A stretch of DNA of 64,000 nucleotides from Piscinibacter sp. (GTDB lineage Bacteria; Pseudomonadota; Gammaproteobacteria; Burkholderiales; Burkholderiaceae_C). Shown in pieces: positions 1 to 8,142 of the stretch. The stretch's first letter is position 1, and the number at the start of each line of letters is the position of its first letter. Under the pieces are notes generated by a model. That model saw only the letters and a program-made list of their open reading frames with translations, was not told the origin of the DNA and ran no database searches. The DNA is taken from contig JADJJI010000004.1 in the NCBI GenBank assembly GCA_016706565.1, positions 518,116 to 582,115 of the forward strand, in the 5' to 3' direction. A program made the position numbers and the translations under genes.

Positions 1-83
1 GGGCGCGGTGCGGCGATCACGCGCGAGGTCACCAGCTCGCGGTCGGCCGCGCGCTCGTGGGCGGGATGGGGCGCCTCGCTCAT
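1..83 (-). CDS. SRPBCC/AHSA1-family protein, N-terminus only
   Basis: The ATG is at 83 and the frame stays open to the window edge, giving 27 residues that end in VTSRVIAAPR. This resembles the first strand of START/AHSA1-like SRPBCC proteins, which bind hydrophobic ligands in a deep pocket. Only the N-terminus is visible, so the family call is tentative. The gene would precede the others on the - strand to its left. Confidence 0.45.
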   Translation of the reverse strand, partial: MSEAPHPAHERAADRELVTSRVIAAPR

Positions 84-132
84 GCGCCGGATCGTACCTT
101 GCCGTCCGCGCACCTGCAGCCGCCTTTTGGTT

Positions 133-1185
133 TCAGGCCGTGTAGGGCGCGTGCACGGTGCGCTGCGAGATCCACCACAGGTTGCCGTGCGCGTCACGCA
201 CGCCGCCCTGTCGATCGCCGTAGGGCATGTCGGCCACCTCCATCTCCAGGGTGGCGCCATGGGCCAGCGCGCTGCGCATCGTGGCCTGCGCATCGGCGAC
301 GTAGAGGTAGTACGAGGAACGCATCGCAGGGTAGGCCAGCGACGCCTCGCTGACCATCACCGTGCTGCCGTGCAGCCCCACCTGCACGTTGGCCACCTTG
401 CCGTCGGGGCGCAGGCTGCGCAGCAGCTCCTGACCGCCCAGGCCGTCGATCAGGAAGGCGATGAAGCGCGGTGCGTCGTCGACGAAGAAGTAGGGCGTCA
501 CGGCGCCGAAGCCGGGCGGGATGTAGGGCAGCGGCGTGGCCTTCGCGGCCGCCGGGTGGGGCTGCACGATGCCCTCGCCGTGCGGCGCCGCGGCGAAGGC
601 CGGCAGCGCCTCGGCGCGCGCCGAGAAGTCGGCCAGCAGCGGGCAGCGCGACGCCGGCACCTGCCCGGGCAGCAGGCATTGCACGAACTGCCAGGTGACG
701 GCGGCGCTCACGCCGGCCTGCGTGATGCCCTCGGTGCTGGCGTCCAGCGGTTCGTGAGCCAGCTCCTGCTCGAGCGCGTCGAAGGCCGCCAGCATCTGCG
801 CGGTGACCCGCGCGACCCAGGGCTCGTGCAGCTTCTCGGGCGGGCGCACGGCGTGTTCGTAGACGATCTGCACGCTCTTCTCGCAGGCGGCCAGCGCCAG
901 GCCGGTCAGGCACAGCGCGTGCTGGCGCTGCGGCAGCGCGGCGGGCATCAGCGTGCGCGGGTGAGCCAGGGATTCGGCAAGCTCGATGATCAAGTTCGAG
1001 TCCATCAGCACCTCGCCGTCGTCGCACACCAGCGTGGGAGCGCGCACGACCGGGTTGATGCGGCGGAAGTCTTCGAAGCCGCGGAACACCGACAGCGACT
1101 GGTGCTCGAAACGCAGGCCGAGCAGTTGCAGCGAGATCGCCACCCGCCGCACGTAGGGCGAGTCGAGCATGCCGTACAGCTTCAT
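133..1185 (-). CDS. Glutathione S-transferase fused to a VOC/PhnB-like domain
   Basis: 350 residues. Residues 1-205 are a GST: the thioredoxin-fold start MKLYGMLDSPYVRRVAISLQ, a cis-Pro region NPVVRAPTLV and the glutathione-binding DSNLII, followed by a helical domain. After a proline-rich linker, residues about 225-345 form a VOC (glyoxalase/PhnB-like) domain with a PYFFVDDAPRFIAFL start and a DAHGNLWWIS end. The two domains are normally separate proteins. The reading frame through the junction is uninterrupted. A role in conjugating or isomerising reactive electrophiles is inferred; the substrate is unknown. Confidence 0.8.
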   Translation of the reverse strand: MKLYGMLDSPYVRRVAISLQLLGLRFEHQSLSVFRGFEDFRRINPVVRAPTLVCDDGEVLMDSNLIIELAESLAHPRTLMPAALPQRQHALCLTGLALAACEKSVQIVYEHAVRPPEKLHEPWVARVTAQMLAAFDALEQELAHEPLDASTEGITQAGVSAAVTWQFVQCLLPGQVPASRCPLLADFSARAEALPAFAAAPHGEGIVQPHPAAAKATPLPYIPPGFGAVTPYFFVDDAPRFIAFLIDGLGGQELLRSLRPDGKVANVQVGLHGSTVMVSEASLAYPAMRSSYYLYVADAQATMRSALAHGATLEMEVADMPYGDRQGGVRDAHGNLWWISQRTVHAPYTA

Positions 1186-1221
1186 GCGGTCACTCCTTCA
1201 GAAGGCCGCCGAAGCGGCGCG

Positions 1222-1812
1222 TCAGCGGGACAGGCAGCGAGAGTTGTAGTTGCCCTCGAGCGAGCGCAGCGCCGCCACTTCGGTTTCGTTGAGCTGCTTC
1301 TCGCGGCTGCGCTTGAGGGCGATCACGTCGCGCATGCCGGCGCACTGGTCGGCCCGCTGCTGGGCCTGCGCGCGCTCGTTGGCGATGCTGTCGCGTTGCG
1401 CGACCTTCTCGCTTTGCTGCATCTGCTCATCCTGCCGCAGCTGGCGGCGAGCATCCTGGTCCTCGAGCGAGCATTTCTCGCGGTATTCCTCGTGCAGGCC
1501 GGTGACGACGTCGCCGCGCACGCCACGCGCCGGTGCTGTGCGGATCGCCTCGCTGATGTCGGCACAGGCCGGGCTGAGGTACTTCACGTGGCCCTGCGCC
1601 TTGCCGGCGCGCGGCAGTTGCGGCGCATAGGCCGCCGAGGGCGCGGAGCGGGAGTTGCCGCCGAAGGCGCCGAGCTTGCCGGCCGGCGCCTGGCCGCAGG
1701 GCCGGTCGGAGTAGTAGATCGACGAGCCGTTGCTGCAGCGGTACGACTGTGCCTGGACGCCGGCGACGGCGAGCAGCATGGCCAGGGCCAGCAGGGGGGA
1801 GCGGAGGCGCAT
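1222..1812 (-). CDS. Exported DUF4124-like protein
   Basis: 196 residues from the ATG at 1812, chosen because MRLRSPLLALAMLLAVAGVQA is a good signal peptide; an ATG 15 bp upstream is in the same frame. The mature N-terminus (YRCSNGSSIYYSDRPC) has the two-cysteine pattern of DUF4124 domains. The C-terminal half is a charged Gln/Arg/Glu-rich helix with a terminal Cys pair. Probably periplasmic; function unknown. Confidence 0.7.
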   Translation of the reverse strand: MRLRSPLLALAMLLAVAGVQAQSYRCSNGSSIYYSDRPCGQAPAGKLGAFGGNSRSAPSAAYAPQLPRAGKAQGHVKYLSPACADISEAIRTAPARGVRGDVVTGLHEEYREKCSLEDQDARRQLRQDEQMQQSEKVAQRDSIANERAQAQQRADQCAGMRDVIALKRSREKQLNETEVAALRSLEGNYNSRCLSR

Positions 1813-1879
1813 TTTCACGGGCGACACGATAGCGAAGGATGACGCAGCGACCCATCCCGTGAATCGGCGGCGCAGCCTC

Positions 1880-2188
1880 TCAGGCGCCCGGCTGCGGGCC
1901 GTCGTAGCCCTCGACGATGACGATGTCGGCCACCGAGACCGGCTGGCGCAGCTTGACGGCCGCCTGGTAGCCCGGGGAGTTCCAGCAGTCCAGCGCCGCC
2001 TGGTACGAGGGGAACTCGATCACCACGTTGCGGCTGCGTGCGCTGCCTTCGGGGTTCTCGAAGCGGCCTCCGCGGGCGAGAAAGCGCCCGCCGAACGCGG
2101 CCAGCGGCTGCGCGTTGGCGGCGACGTAGGCCTTGTACTGCTCGGCGTCGCGCACGTCGACATGGGCGATCCAGTAGCCCTTGGGCAT
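1880..2188 (-). CDS. DUF1330 family protein
   Basis: 102 residues. MPKGYWIAHVDVRDAEQYKAYV and the VVIEFPSYQAALDCWNSPGYQ segment are typical of DUF1330, a dimeric alpha/beta-barrel fold of unknown function and about this length. The ATG is preceded by AGGAGAGTC, a good ribosome-binding site. It follows the gene at 2221 by about 30 bp. Confidence 0.85.
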   Translation of the reverse strand: MPKGYWIAHVDVRDAEQYKAYVAANAQPLAAFGGRFLARGGRFENPEGSARSRNVVIEFPSYQAALDCWNSPGYQAAVKLRQPVSVADIVIVEGYDGPQPGA

Positions 2189-2220
2189 GGTGACTCTCCT
2201 GAAATCGGCCGCGAGGCAAC

Positions 2221-2580
2221 TCAGTCGCCGTCGCGCCGGGTGACGGCGAACGCTGCCGCCTGCGTGGGGAAGAGCTCGGCATAGGTCGGCGACTCGATGC
2301 CCAGCACCTGCACTTCCATGCCGTCCGGGCCCAGTTCGGGCGAGAAGTCGAGGATCTGCACCTGCCCGTCGGCAGCGAGCTGGCTGCCGTCGGGCGCCAG
2401 CACGCGCAGCGTCAGGCCGAGCTGCGAGCCGTCTCGCGTGGCGATCACCCGGTCCTGGACGGCGGCGTAGGCCGCCGTCGGCATGAAGCGGCCGGCGGCC
2501 ACGCCCATCGGCGGATCGCCGTGGTCGAGCTCGGAATGGCCGATGAGGATGCGTCCGGCGAGGACGTCGAAGCGTGGCAT
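2221..2580 (-). CDS. Hypothetical protein (119 aa)
   Basis: I do not recognise the family. The N-terminus carries HSELDHGDPPMGVAAGRFMPT, which looks like a conserved motif, and the rest is predicted beta-rich. No signal peptide or membrane segment is visible. It lies just upstream of the DUF1330 gene in the same direction. Confidence 0.6.
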   Translation of the reverse strand: MPRFDVLAGRILIGHSELDHGDPPMGVAAGRFMPTAAYAAVQDRVIATRDGSQLGLTLRVLAPDGSQLAADGQVQILDFSPELGPDGMEVQVLGIESPTYAELFPTQAAAFAVTRRDGD

Positions 2581-2828
2581 GGGCAGACCGGGCGCCAGGC
2601 GCCTGGAGGGTGATTCGGCGCGATGCTAGCCCAGGCGCTCCGGCTCGCCCCTGGGCGGCCGCCCTGGCCCACAGGGCCTTGATCTACAGCTTGCGAAACT
2701 TCACGACTCCGCGGCCCCATTGCAACGCGATCGGGCCGCGGGTCGCAGATGTCGGCCTCGCAGCAGTTCTCGTCGGCGATCTTGCGGGCAGCGCACGGGT
2801 TCGAACAAGCGCGCCGAAGGGGAGGGCT

Positions 2829-3230
2829 TCACCGGATGCTGGAGGCCCCGGAATCCAGCCGTGCCCAGGCTGCGCCGACCGCCTCGCCCCAGGGCCCGGG
2901 CAGCGGCGTCCACTCGAAGCAGCGGCGCGCTTCGGTGAGCGCCGCGTCCAGCGGCAATCGGGCCGCCAGCGCCTGAGCCAGCTGCGCGATCGCGGCGAGA
3001 TGCGGCTGCGCCATCGGCGCATGGCGGTGCAGTTGCTGCGCGTGGCGCGCGAGCACCTGCAGCAGTTCAGTCAGGGCGGCCAGCATCTCGGACGGGCCGT
3101 GCAGTTCGAGCGGCTCGCCGGGGCCTGCAGGTGCCCTGGGGGAGCCGGGGTAGTCGGCCAGCCAGAGCCGGCCGGCCTCGTCCTGCGTGTACTCCAGCCA
3201 GTTCAGCAGGTCGACGAAGAGCACGTTCAT
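2829..3230 (-). CDS. Hypothetical protein (133 aa)
   Basis: Starts MNVLFVDLLNWLEYTQDEAGRLWLADY and is rich in Ala, Leu and His with mostly helical character. I recognise no family. It is spaced 13 bp from the DUF6176-like gene to its right. Coding is supported by codon bias and the open frame; function is unknown. Confidence 0.55.
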   Translation of the reverse strand: MNVLFVDLLNWLEYTQDEAGRLWLADYPGSPRAPAGPGEPLELHGPSEMLAALTELLQVLARHAQQLHRHAPMAQPHLAAIAQLAQALAARLPLDAALTEARRCFEWTPLPGPWGEAVGAAWARLDSGASSIR

Positions 3231-3243
3231 TCGGCCAGGCCCG

Positions 3244-3561
3244 CTAGGCCGAACATTCGTACAGCGGCGCGATCTCCAGCGGCGCCTCCAGCACCTGCGC
3301 CAGCACCGCGCGGTGCGCCACGTCGATCGGCAACTGCGAGGCGCCGTAGGCCGCGAGGGCCCTCTGCACGTCGTCAGCCTCCATCACGTAGACCAGCACG
3401 GCGCCGTCGGCGCCAGGCAGCACGTAGAGCTGCTCATGGCGCGTACCCTCGTGGGCCATCGACTGGCGCGCCTCGTCCTGGCGCGTGGCGAGTTCGGCGA
3501 GCCAGTCGCGCAGCCGGCCTTCCTGGCCGGCGCGGATGCGGGCGAACGAGACGGTGAGCAT
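3244..3561 (-). CDS. DUF6176-like protein
   Basis: 105 residues. The ATG at 3561 was chosen because CCAGGAGG lies just upstream; the longer open frame to its right is a shadow of the next gene. The pattern VSFARIRAGQEGRLRDWLAEL followed by VLVYVMEADD resembles DUF6176, an alpha/beta-barrel-like small family. Function unknown. Confidence 0.65.
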   Translation of the reverse strand: MLTVSFARIRAGQEGRLRDWLAELATRQDEARQSMAHEGTRHEQLYVLPGADGAVLVYVMEADDVQRALAAYGASQLPIDVAHRAVLAQVLEAPLEIAPLYECSA

Positions 3562-3596
3562 GGGGCCTCCTGGGGTGACGGCGATCGGCGATCGGT

Positions 3597-4394
3597 TCAG
3601 CGGGCCGCGTCGGCGCGCATGCCAGCGTGCAGGTCGACCAGGCTCTTCTGGCTGACCTGGATCAGGCCGCGGCGCGGGCGGTCGAGATCGAGGATGATGA
3701 ACACCAGCACGACGATCAGCACGACCATGATGTAGCTGGCCATCGACGGCCGGTGGCCGCCCACGCCGCAGGCGTAGCCGACGATCGCGCCGGCCATCAG
3801 GAAGGTGGCGTACAGCAGCATCAGCACGAACTCCGGCACGTGGCGCTGCAGCGCCGCGTCGCGCTTGCCGAAGCTGTCGATCAGCGTGTTGACCGACTCG
3901 ATGAACAGGATCGGCGTGTACGAGTTCGGGTCGAGCTCGAGCGCACGCCGCGCCAGCGCCCACAGCGCCGTCTGCTGCTGCGTCGCGCGGGCCATCAGCG
4001 CGCCGAGTTGTGCATGGTCGGCCAGCGTCAGCGTGCTCGCCTGCACGCGCGCGCCGGTGTAGTCGCGCAGCAGCGCCTGCGCTTCGCCGCGCAGGGCGGC
4101 GGGCAGCAGCTGCGTGCGCAGCCAGGCGGTGCCGATCGCGTTGGCCTCGTCCACCACCGCCTCGCTGCGGCTGTCGTAACGCTGCAGTGCGAGCGAAAAG
4201 GTGAAGCCCAGCAGTAGCGCCAGGATGCCGAGCATGGCCGCCTGGATGCCGTTGATGTGCTCCTTGGCCGCCTCGTTGGCCGGCACGCTGCCCGGGCGCC
4301 CGACGCGCAGGCCGATTTCGATGGCCAGCGCCATCGACACGAACAGCACTGCGGCGATCAGCGCGCTGTTGGTGTCGTAGAGCAGCTCGTTCAC
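3597..4394 (-). CDS. DUF4239-like (bestrophin-like) membrane protein
   Basis: 265 residues from a GTG at 4394 that overlaps the TGA of the upstream DUF1161 gene (GTGA), suggesting translational coupling. It has an N-terminal hydrophobic segment (ALIAAVLFVSMALAIEIGL), a second (AAMLGILALLLGFTFSLAL), a central helical stretch with NAIGTAWLR, and two C-terminal segments. This is the architecture of DUF4239/bestrophin-like proteins. Transport function is not established. Confidence 0.75.
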   Translation of the reverse strand: MNELLYDTNSALIAAVLFVSMALAIEIGLRVGRPGSVPANEAAKEHINGIQAAMLGILALLLGFTFSLALQRYDSRSEAVVDEANAIGTAWLRTQLLPAALRGEAQALLRDYTGARVQASTLTLADHAQLGALMARATQQQTALWALARRALELDPNSYTPILFIESVNTLIDSFGKRDAALQRHVPEFVLMLLYATFLMAGAIVGYACGVGGHRPSMASYIMVVLIVVLVFIILDLDRPRRGLIQVSQKSLVDLHAGMRADAAR

Positions 4395-4708
4395 GGCTGC
4401 TTGCGGCAATCGCCGCCCATCGAAACGCTGCCGTCCTTGCATTCGGTGAGGATGGCTTCCTTGTCGGGCCGAGCCGCCGCGCCTGCTTGCGCGTAGACGA
4501 TCTTCTTCGTGCCCAGGTCGCAGCTGCCGACCACCTTGCCGTCGACCTTGGCAGCGGCGTCGACGGTGCGCAGGGTGAACGCCTTCACGCCGGAGGCGCG
4601 GATCTTCGCGTCGATGCGCGCCTGGATCGCTTCGCAGGTCTGCGCCGCGCCGACCGCCGGTGCCAGGCCCAGCAAGGCGGCGCTCAAGGCCAGGGCGGGG
4701 TGGTTCAT
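4391..4708 (-). CDS. DUF1161 exported protein
   Basis: 105 residues from the ATG at 4708 with a signal peptide ending PAVGAAQ. TCEAIQARIDAKIRASGVKAFTL and the GKVVGSCDLGTKKIVY segment match DUF1161, small periplasmic proteins of unknown function. The stop overlaps the GTG of the downstream membrane-protein gene. Confidence 0.85.
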   Translation of the reverse strand: MNHPALALSAALLGLAPAVGAAQTCEAIQARIDAKIRASGVKAFTLRTVDAAAKVDGKVVGSCDLGTKKIVYAQAGAAARPDKEAILTECKDGSVSMGGDCRKQP

Positions 4709-4754
4709 CGGGCTCTCCTGTGCCGAGAGGTCGAAGGGGTGCCGGCGCTTGCGC

Positions 4755-5366
4755 TCACTGGCGCAGCGGCAGCACGGCGCCGATGGCGATGAAGACACCG
4801 CCGCAGGCCTGGTTGAAGCGCCGCCCCACACGTTCGAGCCAGGGGCTGATGCGGTGCGCCATGTGGGCGATGAACAGCTCGGTGCCGATCTCGATCAGCG
4901 CGAAGGTACCCGCCATGACCACGAATTGCACGAACAGGCTGCGTGCCGGGTCGATGAACTGCGGCAGGAACGCGGCGAAGAAGAGCAGCCCCTTCGGGTT
5001 GGTGACCGCCGACAGCAGCCCCTGCCGGAACAGCGACCAGCCGGCGCGTGGCTCCGCTGCGGTCGGCACCGACAGGCCGATCGGGGGCGAGCGCCAGACC
5101 TGGACACCGAGCCAGACGAGGTAGGCGCCGCCCACCCACTTCATGACCGTGAGCCACAACAGCGAGGTCTGCAGCAACGCGCCGATGCCGAACATCGACA
5201 GCGCGACCACGGCGATGAAGCCCACCGAGCCGCCGAGGATGGTGAACAGCGTCTTGCGCGGCCCGTGCAGCGCACCGTGCGTGAGCGCGAGCAGCCCGTT
5301 CGGGCCGGGCGAGAGCGACAGGCCGATGGCGGCGAGCAGGTAGACGAGCCAGGTCTCGAGGTTCAT
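4755..5366 (-). CDS. LysE/RhtB family exporter
   Basis: 203 residues with about six membrane segments. SLSPGPNGLLALTHGALHG and the conserved NPKGLLFFAAFLPQFID motif are diagnostic of the RhtB/LysE amino-acid efflux family. Length is standard. Substrate cannot be told from sequence. It sits about 20 bp downstream of the hypothetical gene at 5386. Confidence 0.9.
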   Translation of the reverse strand: MNLETWLVYLLAAIGLSLSPGPNGLLALTHGALHGPRKTLFTILGGSVGFIAVVALSMFGIGALLQTSLLWLTVMKWVGGAYLVWLGVQVWRSPPIGLSVPTAAEPRAGWSLFRQGLLSAVTNPKGLLFFAAFLPQFIDPARSLFVQFVVMAGTFALIEIGTELFIAHMAHRISPWLERVGRRFNQACGGVFIAIGAVLPLRQ

Positions 5367-5385
5367 GGGCGTTCGAGTCAGGGAT

Positions 5386-5883
5386 CTAGCGCCGCCGGCC
5401 CCGTGCGGGAGACGGCGGCTCGACCCGGCGGCGATCGTGGGCCGCCAGCACGCCCTTGAGAGTCGCGCGCTCTGCCTCCGGCAGCGCCGCGGCAAGCATG
5501 GCGTCGGCGAGCACGGCGCGCACCACCTGGGCATCGGCGTCGTTGCGCACCTGGCCGTGTTTGACGATGGCGGCGTAGCGGCCCCAGACACGCTGGCGCA
5601 CCTGCGACAGCGACAGCAGCCCTTTGGCATGCAGCTCCGCATCGAGCGCCGCCACCTGCGTCCAGGGCCAGTGGCTGGACAGCTCCATGCAGTCGTTCAC
5701 CGCCATGCGCAGGCTGCCGGGTGCGCGCGCGGGGTCGTCGCGCTCGGCCGCCTCGACCAGCGCCAGCGGCCGCTGCTCCGGCGCCACGGCGCGAGCGGCG
5801 CCGAAACGCTCGCTGAAGTACTTCAGGAAGGCCTTGAGCTCGGCGTACTCGGCCGTGGGCGTGCGGGGCGAAGCTTGCGTCAT
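5386..5883 (-). CDS. Hypothetical protein (165 aa)
   Basis: Helical soluble protein starting MTQASPRTPTAEYAELKAFLKYFSERFG, with a conserved-looking MAVNDCMELSSHWP and an Arg-rich tail. I do not recognise the family. It is 14 bp from the gene at 5898 in the same direction. Confidence 0.6.
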   Translation of the reverse strand: MTQASPRTPTAEYAELKAFLKYFSERFGAARAVAPEQRPLALVEAAERDDPARAPGSLRMAVNDCMELSSHWPWTQVAALDAELHAKGLLSLSQVRQRVWGRYAAIVKHGQVRNDADAQVVRAVLADAMLAAALPEAERATLKGVLAAHDRRRVEPPSPARGRRR

Positions 5884-5897
5884 CGTTGTCCGCAGGC

Positions 5898-6149
5898 TCA
5901 GCCGAACACCGTGTCGCTTTCCGCGTGGCCGCTGCTCAGCATCAAGCGCAGCACGGGCGTGCCGCCGTCGTGTTCCCAGACGCGGCCCTGGATGATGAAC
6001 TGGCGACCGCCGATGCGGATGGCGTCGCCGGTGGCCGGCGCCACCGAATGGCCCTGCCAGTACTTCGGCACGACGATGGACGAACGCCGCACCCAGGCCT
6101 GATCGTCCGTCGAGAAGCCCAGCACGATGCGAATATCCTGCGGTTCCAT
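5898..6149 (-). CDS. Hypothetical small protein (83 aa)
   Basis: 83 residues, beta-rich (IRIGGRQFIIQGRVWEHDGG), no signal peptide. The ATG follows GGAACGCTGCC. Family not recognised. It lies in a same-strand run between 5386 and 6183. Confidence 0.55.
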   Translation of the reverse strand: MEPQDIRIVLGFSTDDQAWVRRSSIVVPKYWQGHSVAPATGDAIRIGGRQFIIQGRVWEHDGGTPVLRLMLSSGHAESDTVFG

Positions 6150-6182
6150 GGCAGCGTTCCTGCAGTTCGGGAAGGTGCGAGC

Positions 6183-7172
6183 TTAGCGCCTGTGGGCCGG
6201 GCTCACGACGGCGAGCAGCTCGAACACGCTGCACACCACGGGCATGTCCTGCGACGGCGTACGACCGATGCGGTGGCATTCGCGCGAGAAGAAGGCCCAG
6301 TGCGCCTCGCGCCAGAAGGCCAGCGAGCCGTCGCCTTCGCCCTCGATGGCGGCGTACTCCGCCGTCACCTCGGCGTAGGGCAGCACCTGCACCTGCGTGA
6401 TGCGGGTGACCAGCGCCGGCTCTTGGCGGTGGTCGACGACGATCTCGATCTGCCCGACCTGTGGCAGCGCCTCGTTCTCCGCCTCCATCGCCCACAGCAG
6501 GCCGGTGCCGGCGCGCTTGCGGCCCTCGACGATCAGCGCCAGCAGCGACTGCGAGAGTTCCGGCGAGTCGCCGTAGCCGTCGACGCGCACCGGCCCGGGC
6601 GGCAGCTCGACGCCCAGCGCGCGCAGCCGGGCGAGCGCCGCGAGCAGGCTGCTCGAGCCGTCGAGCTCACGGAGCATCAGGTACTCGTCGCGCTCCACCT
6701 CGCGGCGCGCATGTTCCGCCGGCGAGGCCATGGCGAAGCGCAGCCGCTCGAGCAGCCGCCGCGAGCGTCGGTTCTCCTGCTTGAGCACGGCCCAGACATC
6801 GCGCACGCCGAAACGCTCGGCCAACTCGTCGAGCATCGCCTGCACCGCCTCCGAGCCGAAACCGTGGCCCCACCAGGCGCTGCCCAGCTCGTAGGCGATG
6901 GCCGCGTGGCCGCCCGGGTAGACGGTGGCCTGCACGTAGCCGATGAGCCGCGAATCGGGCCGCCGGATCACCCAGTTCAGCCACTGCTCGCGGCCGTTCG
7001 GCGAGCGCCGCGATTCCAGTTCGGCGAAGCGCTCGCGCAAGCCGTTCAGCGACTGCGGCGGCGCGTTCTCGTGTTCGTAGATCGCCGGATCGCTGAGCAC
7101 GACGAACATCTCCGCCGCGTGCGCTGCGACTTGCGGCTCCAGCGTCAGGCGGGCGGTGTGGACGGTGCGCAT
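6183..7172 (-). CDS. GNAT acetyltransferase fused to an ASCH-like domain
   Basis: 329 residues. Residues 1-165 are a RimJ/RimL-type GNAT domain (RLTLEP start, YELGSAWWGHGFGSEAVQAML acetyl-CoA loop, RRLLERLRF end). Residues about 195-325 resemble an ASCH domain (SLLALIVEGRKRAGTGLLW, VTRITQVQVLPYAEVT, EGDGSLAFWREAHWAFF). ASCH domains are RNA- or nucleoside-related beta-barrels. The fusion suggests acetylation coupled to nucleic-acid or nucleoside recognition, which is inference. Confidence 0.75.
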   Translation of the reverse strand: MRTVHTARLTLEPQVAAHAAEMFVVLSDPAIYEHENAPPQSLNGLRERFAELESRRSPNGREQWLNWVIRRPDSRLIGYVQATVYPGGHAAIAYELGSAWWGHGFGSEAVQAMLDELAERFGVRDVWAVLKQENRRSRRLLERLRFAMASPAEHARREVERDEYLMLRELDGSSSLLAALARLRALGVELPPGPVRVDGYGDSPELSQSLLALIVEGRKRAGTGLLWAMEAENEALPQVGQIEIVVDHRQEPALVTRITQVQVLPYAEVTAEYAAIEGEGDGSLAFWREAHWAFFSRECHRIGRTPSQDMPVVCSVFELLAVVSPAHRR

Positions 7173-7192
7173 CGGTCGGCTCGCGCTCGCGT

Positions 7193-7669
7193 TCAGGCCG
7201 CCGGCACGGCCGGCAGGGCCTTGTGCATGAACACGCTGAGCGGGTCGTCGGCATAGGTGCCGAAGCGGCCGCAGCGTGCGTAGCCGCAGCGCGCGTACAG
7301 ACCGAGCGCCTCGGGCTGGTAGGGTCCGGTCTCCAGCCGCAGGTGGCGGCAGCCCCGCGCGATGGCCGCCGACTCCAGCCGTTCGAGCAGCCGCCTCGCC
7401 ACCCCCATGCCGCGGCATTCGGGCGTGACGTACATGCGCTTGAGCTCACCGTCGCCATCGCCGAGCACCACGGCGCCGCATCCCACCGCGCGGCCGTCGG
7501 CCGAGCGAACCACCGCGAAGATCACGTGCGGCTGCACCAGCGTGCGCAGGTCGAGCGAGTGGCGGCTCTCCGGCGGATAGAGGGTGTCCTGGTAGGCATC
7601 GAGCTGCGCGATCAGCGCGATGACTTCGGGCTGGTCGGGGGACTCGAAGGCAATGTGCACGGTGGTCAT
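7193..7669 (-). CDS. GNAT family N-acetyltransferase
   Basis: 158 residues. The acetyl-CoA-binding loop is ECRGMGVARRLLERLE, preceded by LKRMYVTP and followed by the LYARCGYARCGRFGTY end typical of GNATs. Its ATG overlaps the stop of the gene to the right (ATGA), so the two are probably co-translated. Substrate unknown. Confidence 0.9.
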   Translation of the reverse strand: MTTVHIAFESPDQPEVIALIAQLDAYQDTLYPPESRHSLDLRTLVQPHVIFAVVRSADGRAVGCGAVVLGDGDGELKRMYVTPECRGMGVARRLLERLESAAIARGCRHLRLETGPYQPEALGLYARCGYARCGRFGTYADDPLSVFMHKALPAVPAA

Positions 7670-8133
7670 GGCGTGTTGTCGGCGGGGCAGCGCGTGGCGC
7701 CGTGCGCCACGCGGTGAAGGGTGAACTCCTGTTGCGTGTCGATGTCGCGGTAGCGGTGCGTGCGCGCGTCGATGGACAGTATGTCGGTGCAGTAGCGGCC
7801 ACCCGGCCGCAGCCAGAAGTTGTCGCTGGCGAAGGCGACCGTGTAGCACATGCGGCGGCCGCTCACGCTGACCGGCCCGCCGCCGCGGAACGGCCGCGGG
7901 TCGTCGTCGGTGCGGCCGCAGGCTGCGAAGCTGCCGTCGGCGAAGAACTCGTCGTAGGCCCAGCAGGTGCGGCCGCCGTCGTTCGAGTTGCACCAGACGC
8001 CTTGCAGGGCCTGGAGCAACGCCGCGTCTTGCGCGGCCGTGGCCGCAGGCACCACGCCCGCCAGTGCGGCGGCCAGGGCGAGCGCCGGGCCGGTCATCCG
8101 GCGCGTTCGGCGGGCATCGTGGCGAGCGGTCAT
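7666..8133 (-). CDS. Exported hypothetical protein
   Basis: 155 residues from the ATG at 8133; an internal ATG at 8097 would place the signal peptide (ALALAAALAGVVPAATAAQ) nearer the start. The mature part has four cysteines and a GVWCNSNDGGRTCWAYDEFFADGSF segment. Family not recognised. It shares an ATGA overlap with the GNAT gene downstream. Confidence 0.65.
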   Translation of the reverse strand: MTARHDARRTRRMTGPALALAAALAGVVPAATAAQDAALLQALQGVWCNSNDGGRTCWAYDEFFADGSFAACGRTDDDPRPFRGGGPVSVSGRRMCYTVAFASDNFWLRPGGRYCTDILSIDARTHRYRDIDTQQEFTLHRVAHGATRCPADNTP

Positions 8134-8142
8134 GCGGACGGT

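Noticed and set aside
82-1842. 586-codon + strand open frame over the GST-VOC and DUF4124 genes
   Set aside because: Shadow frame in GC-rich DNA; the - strand frames have recognisable domains.
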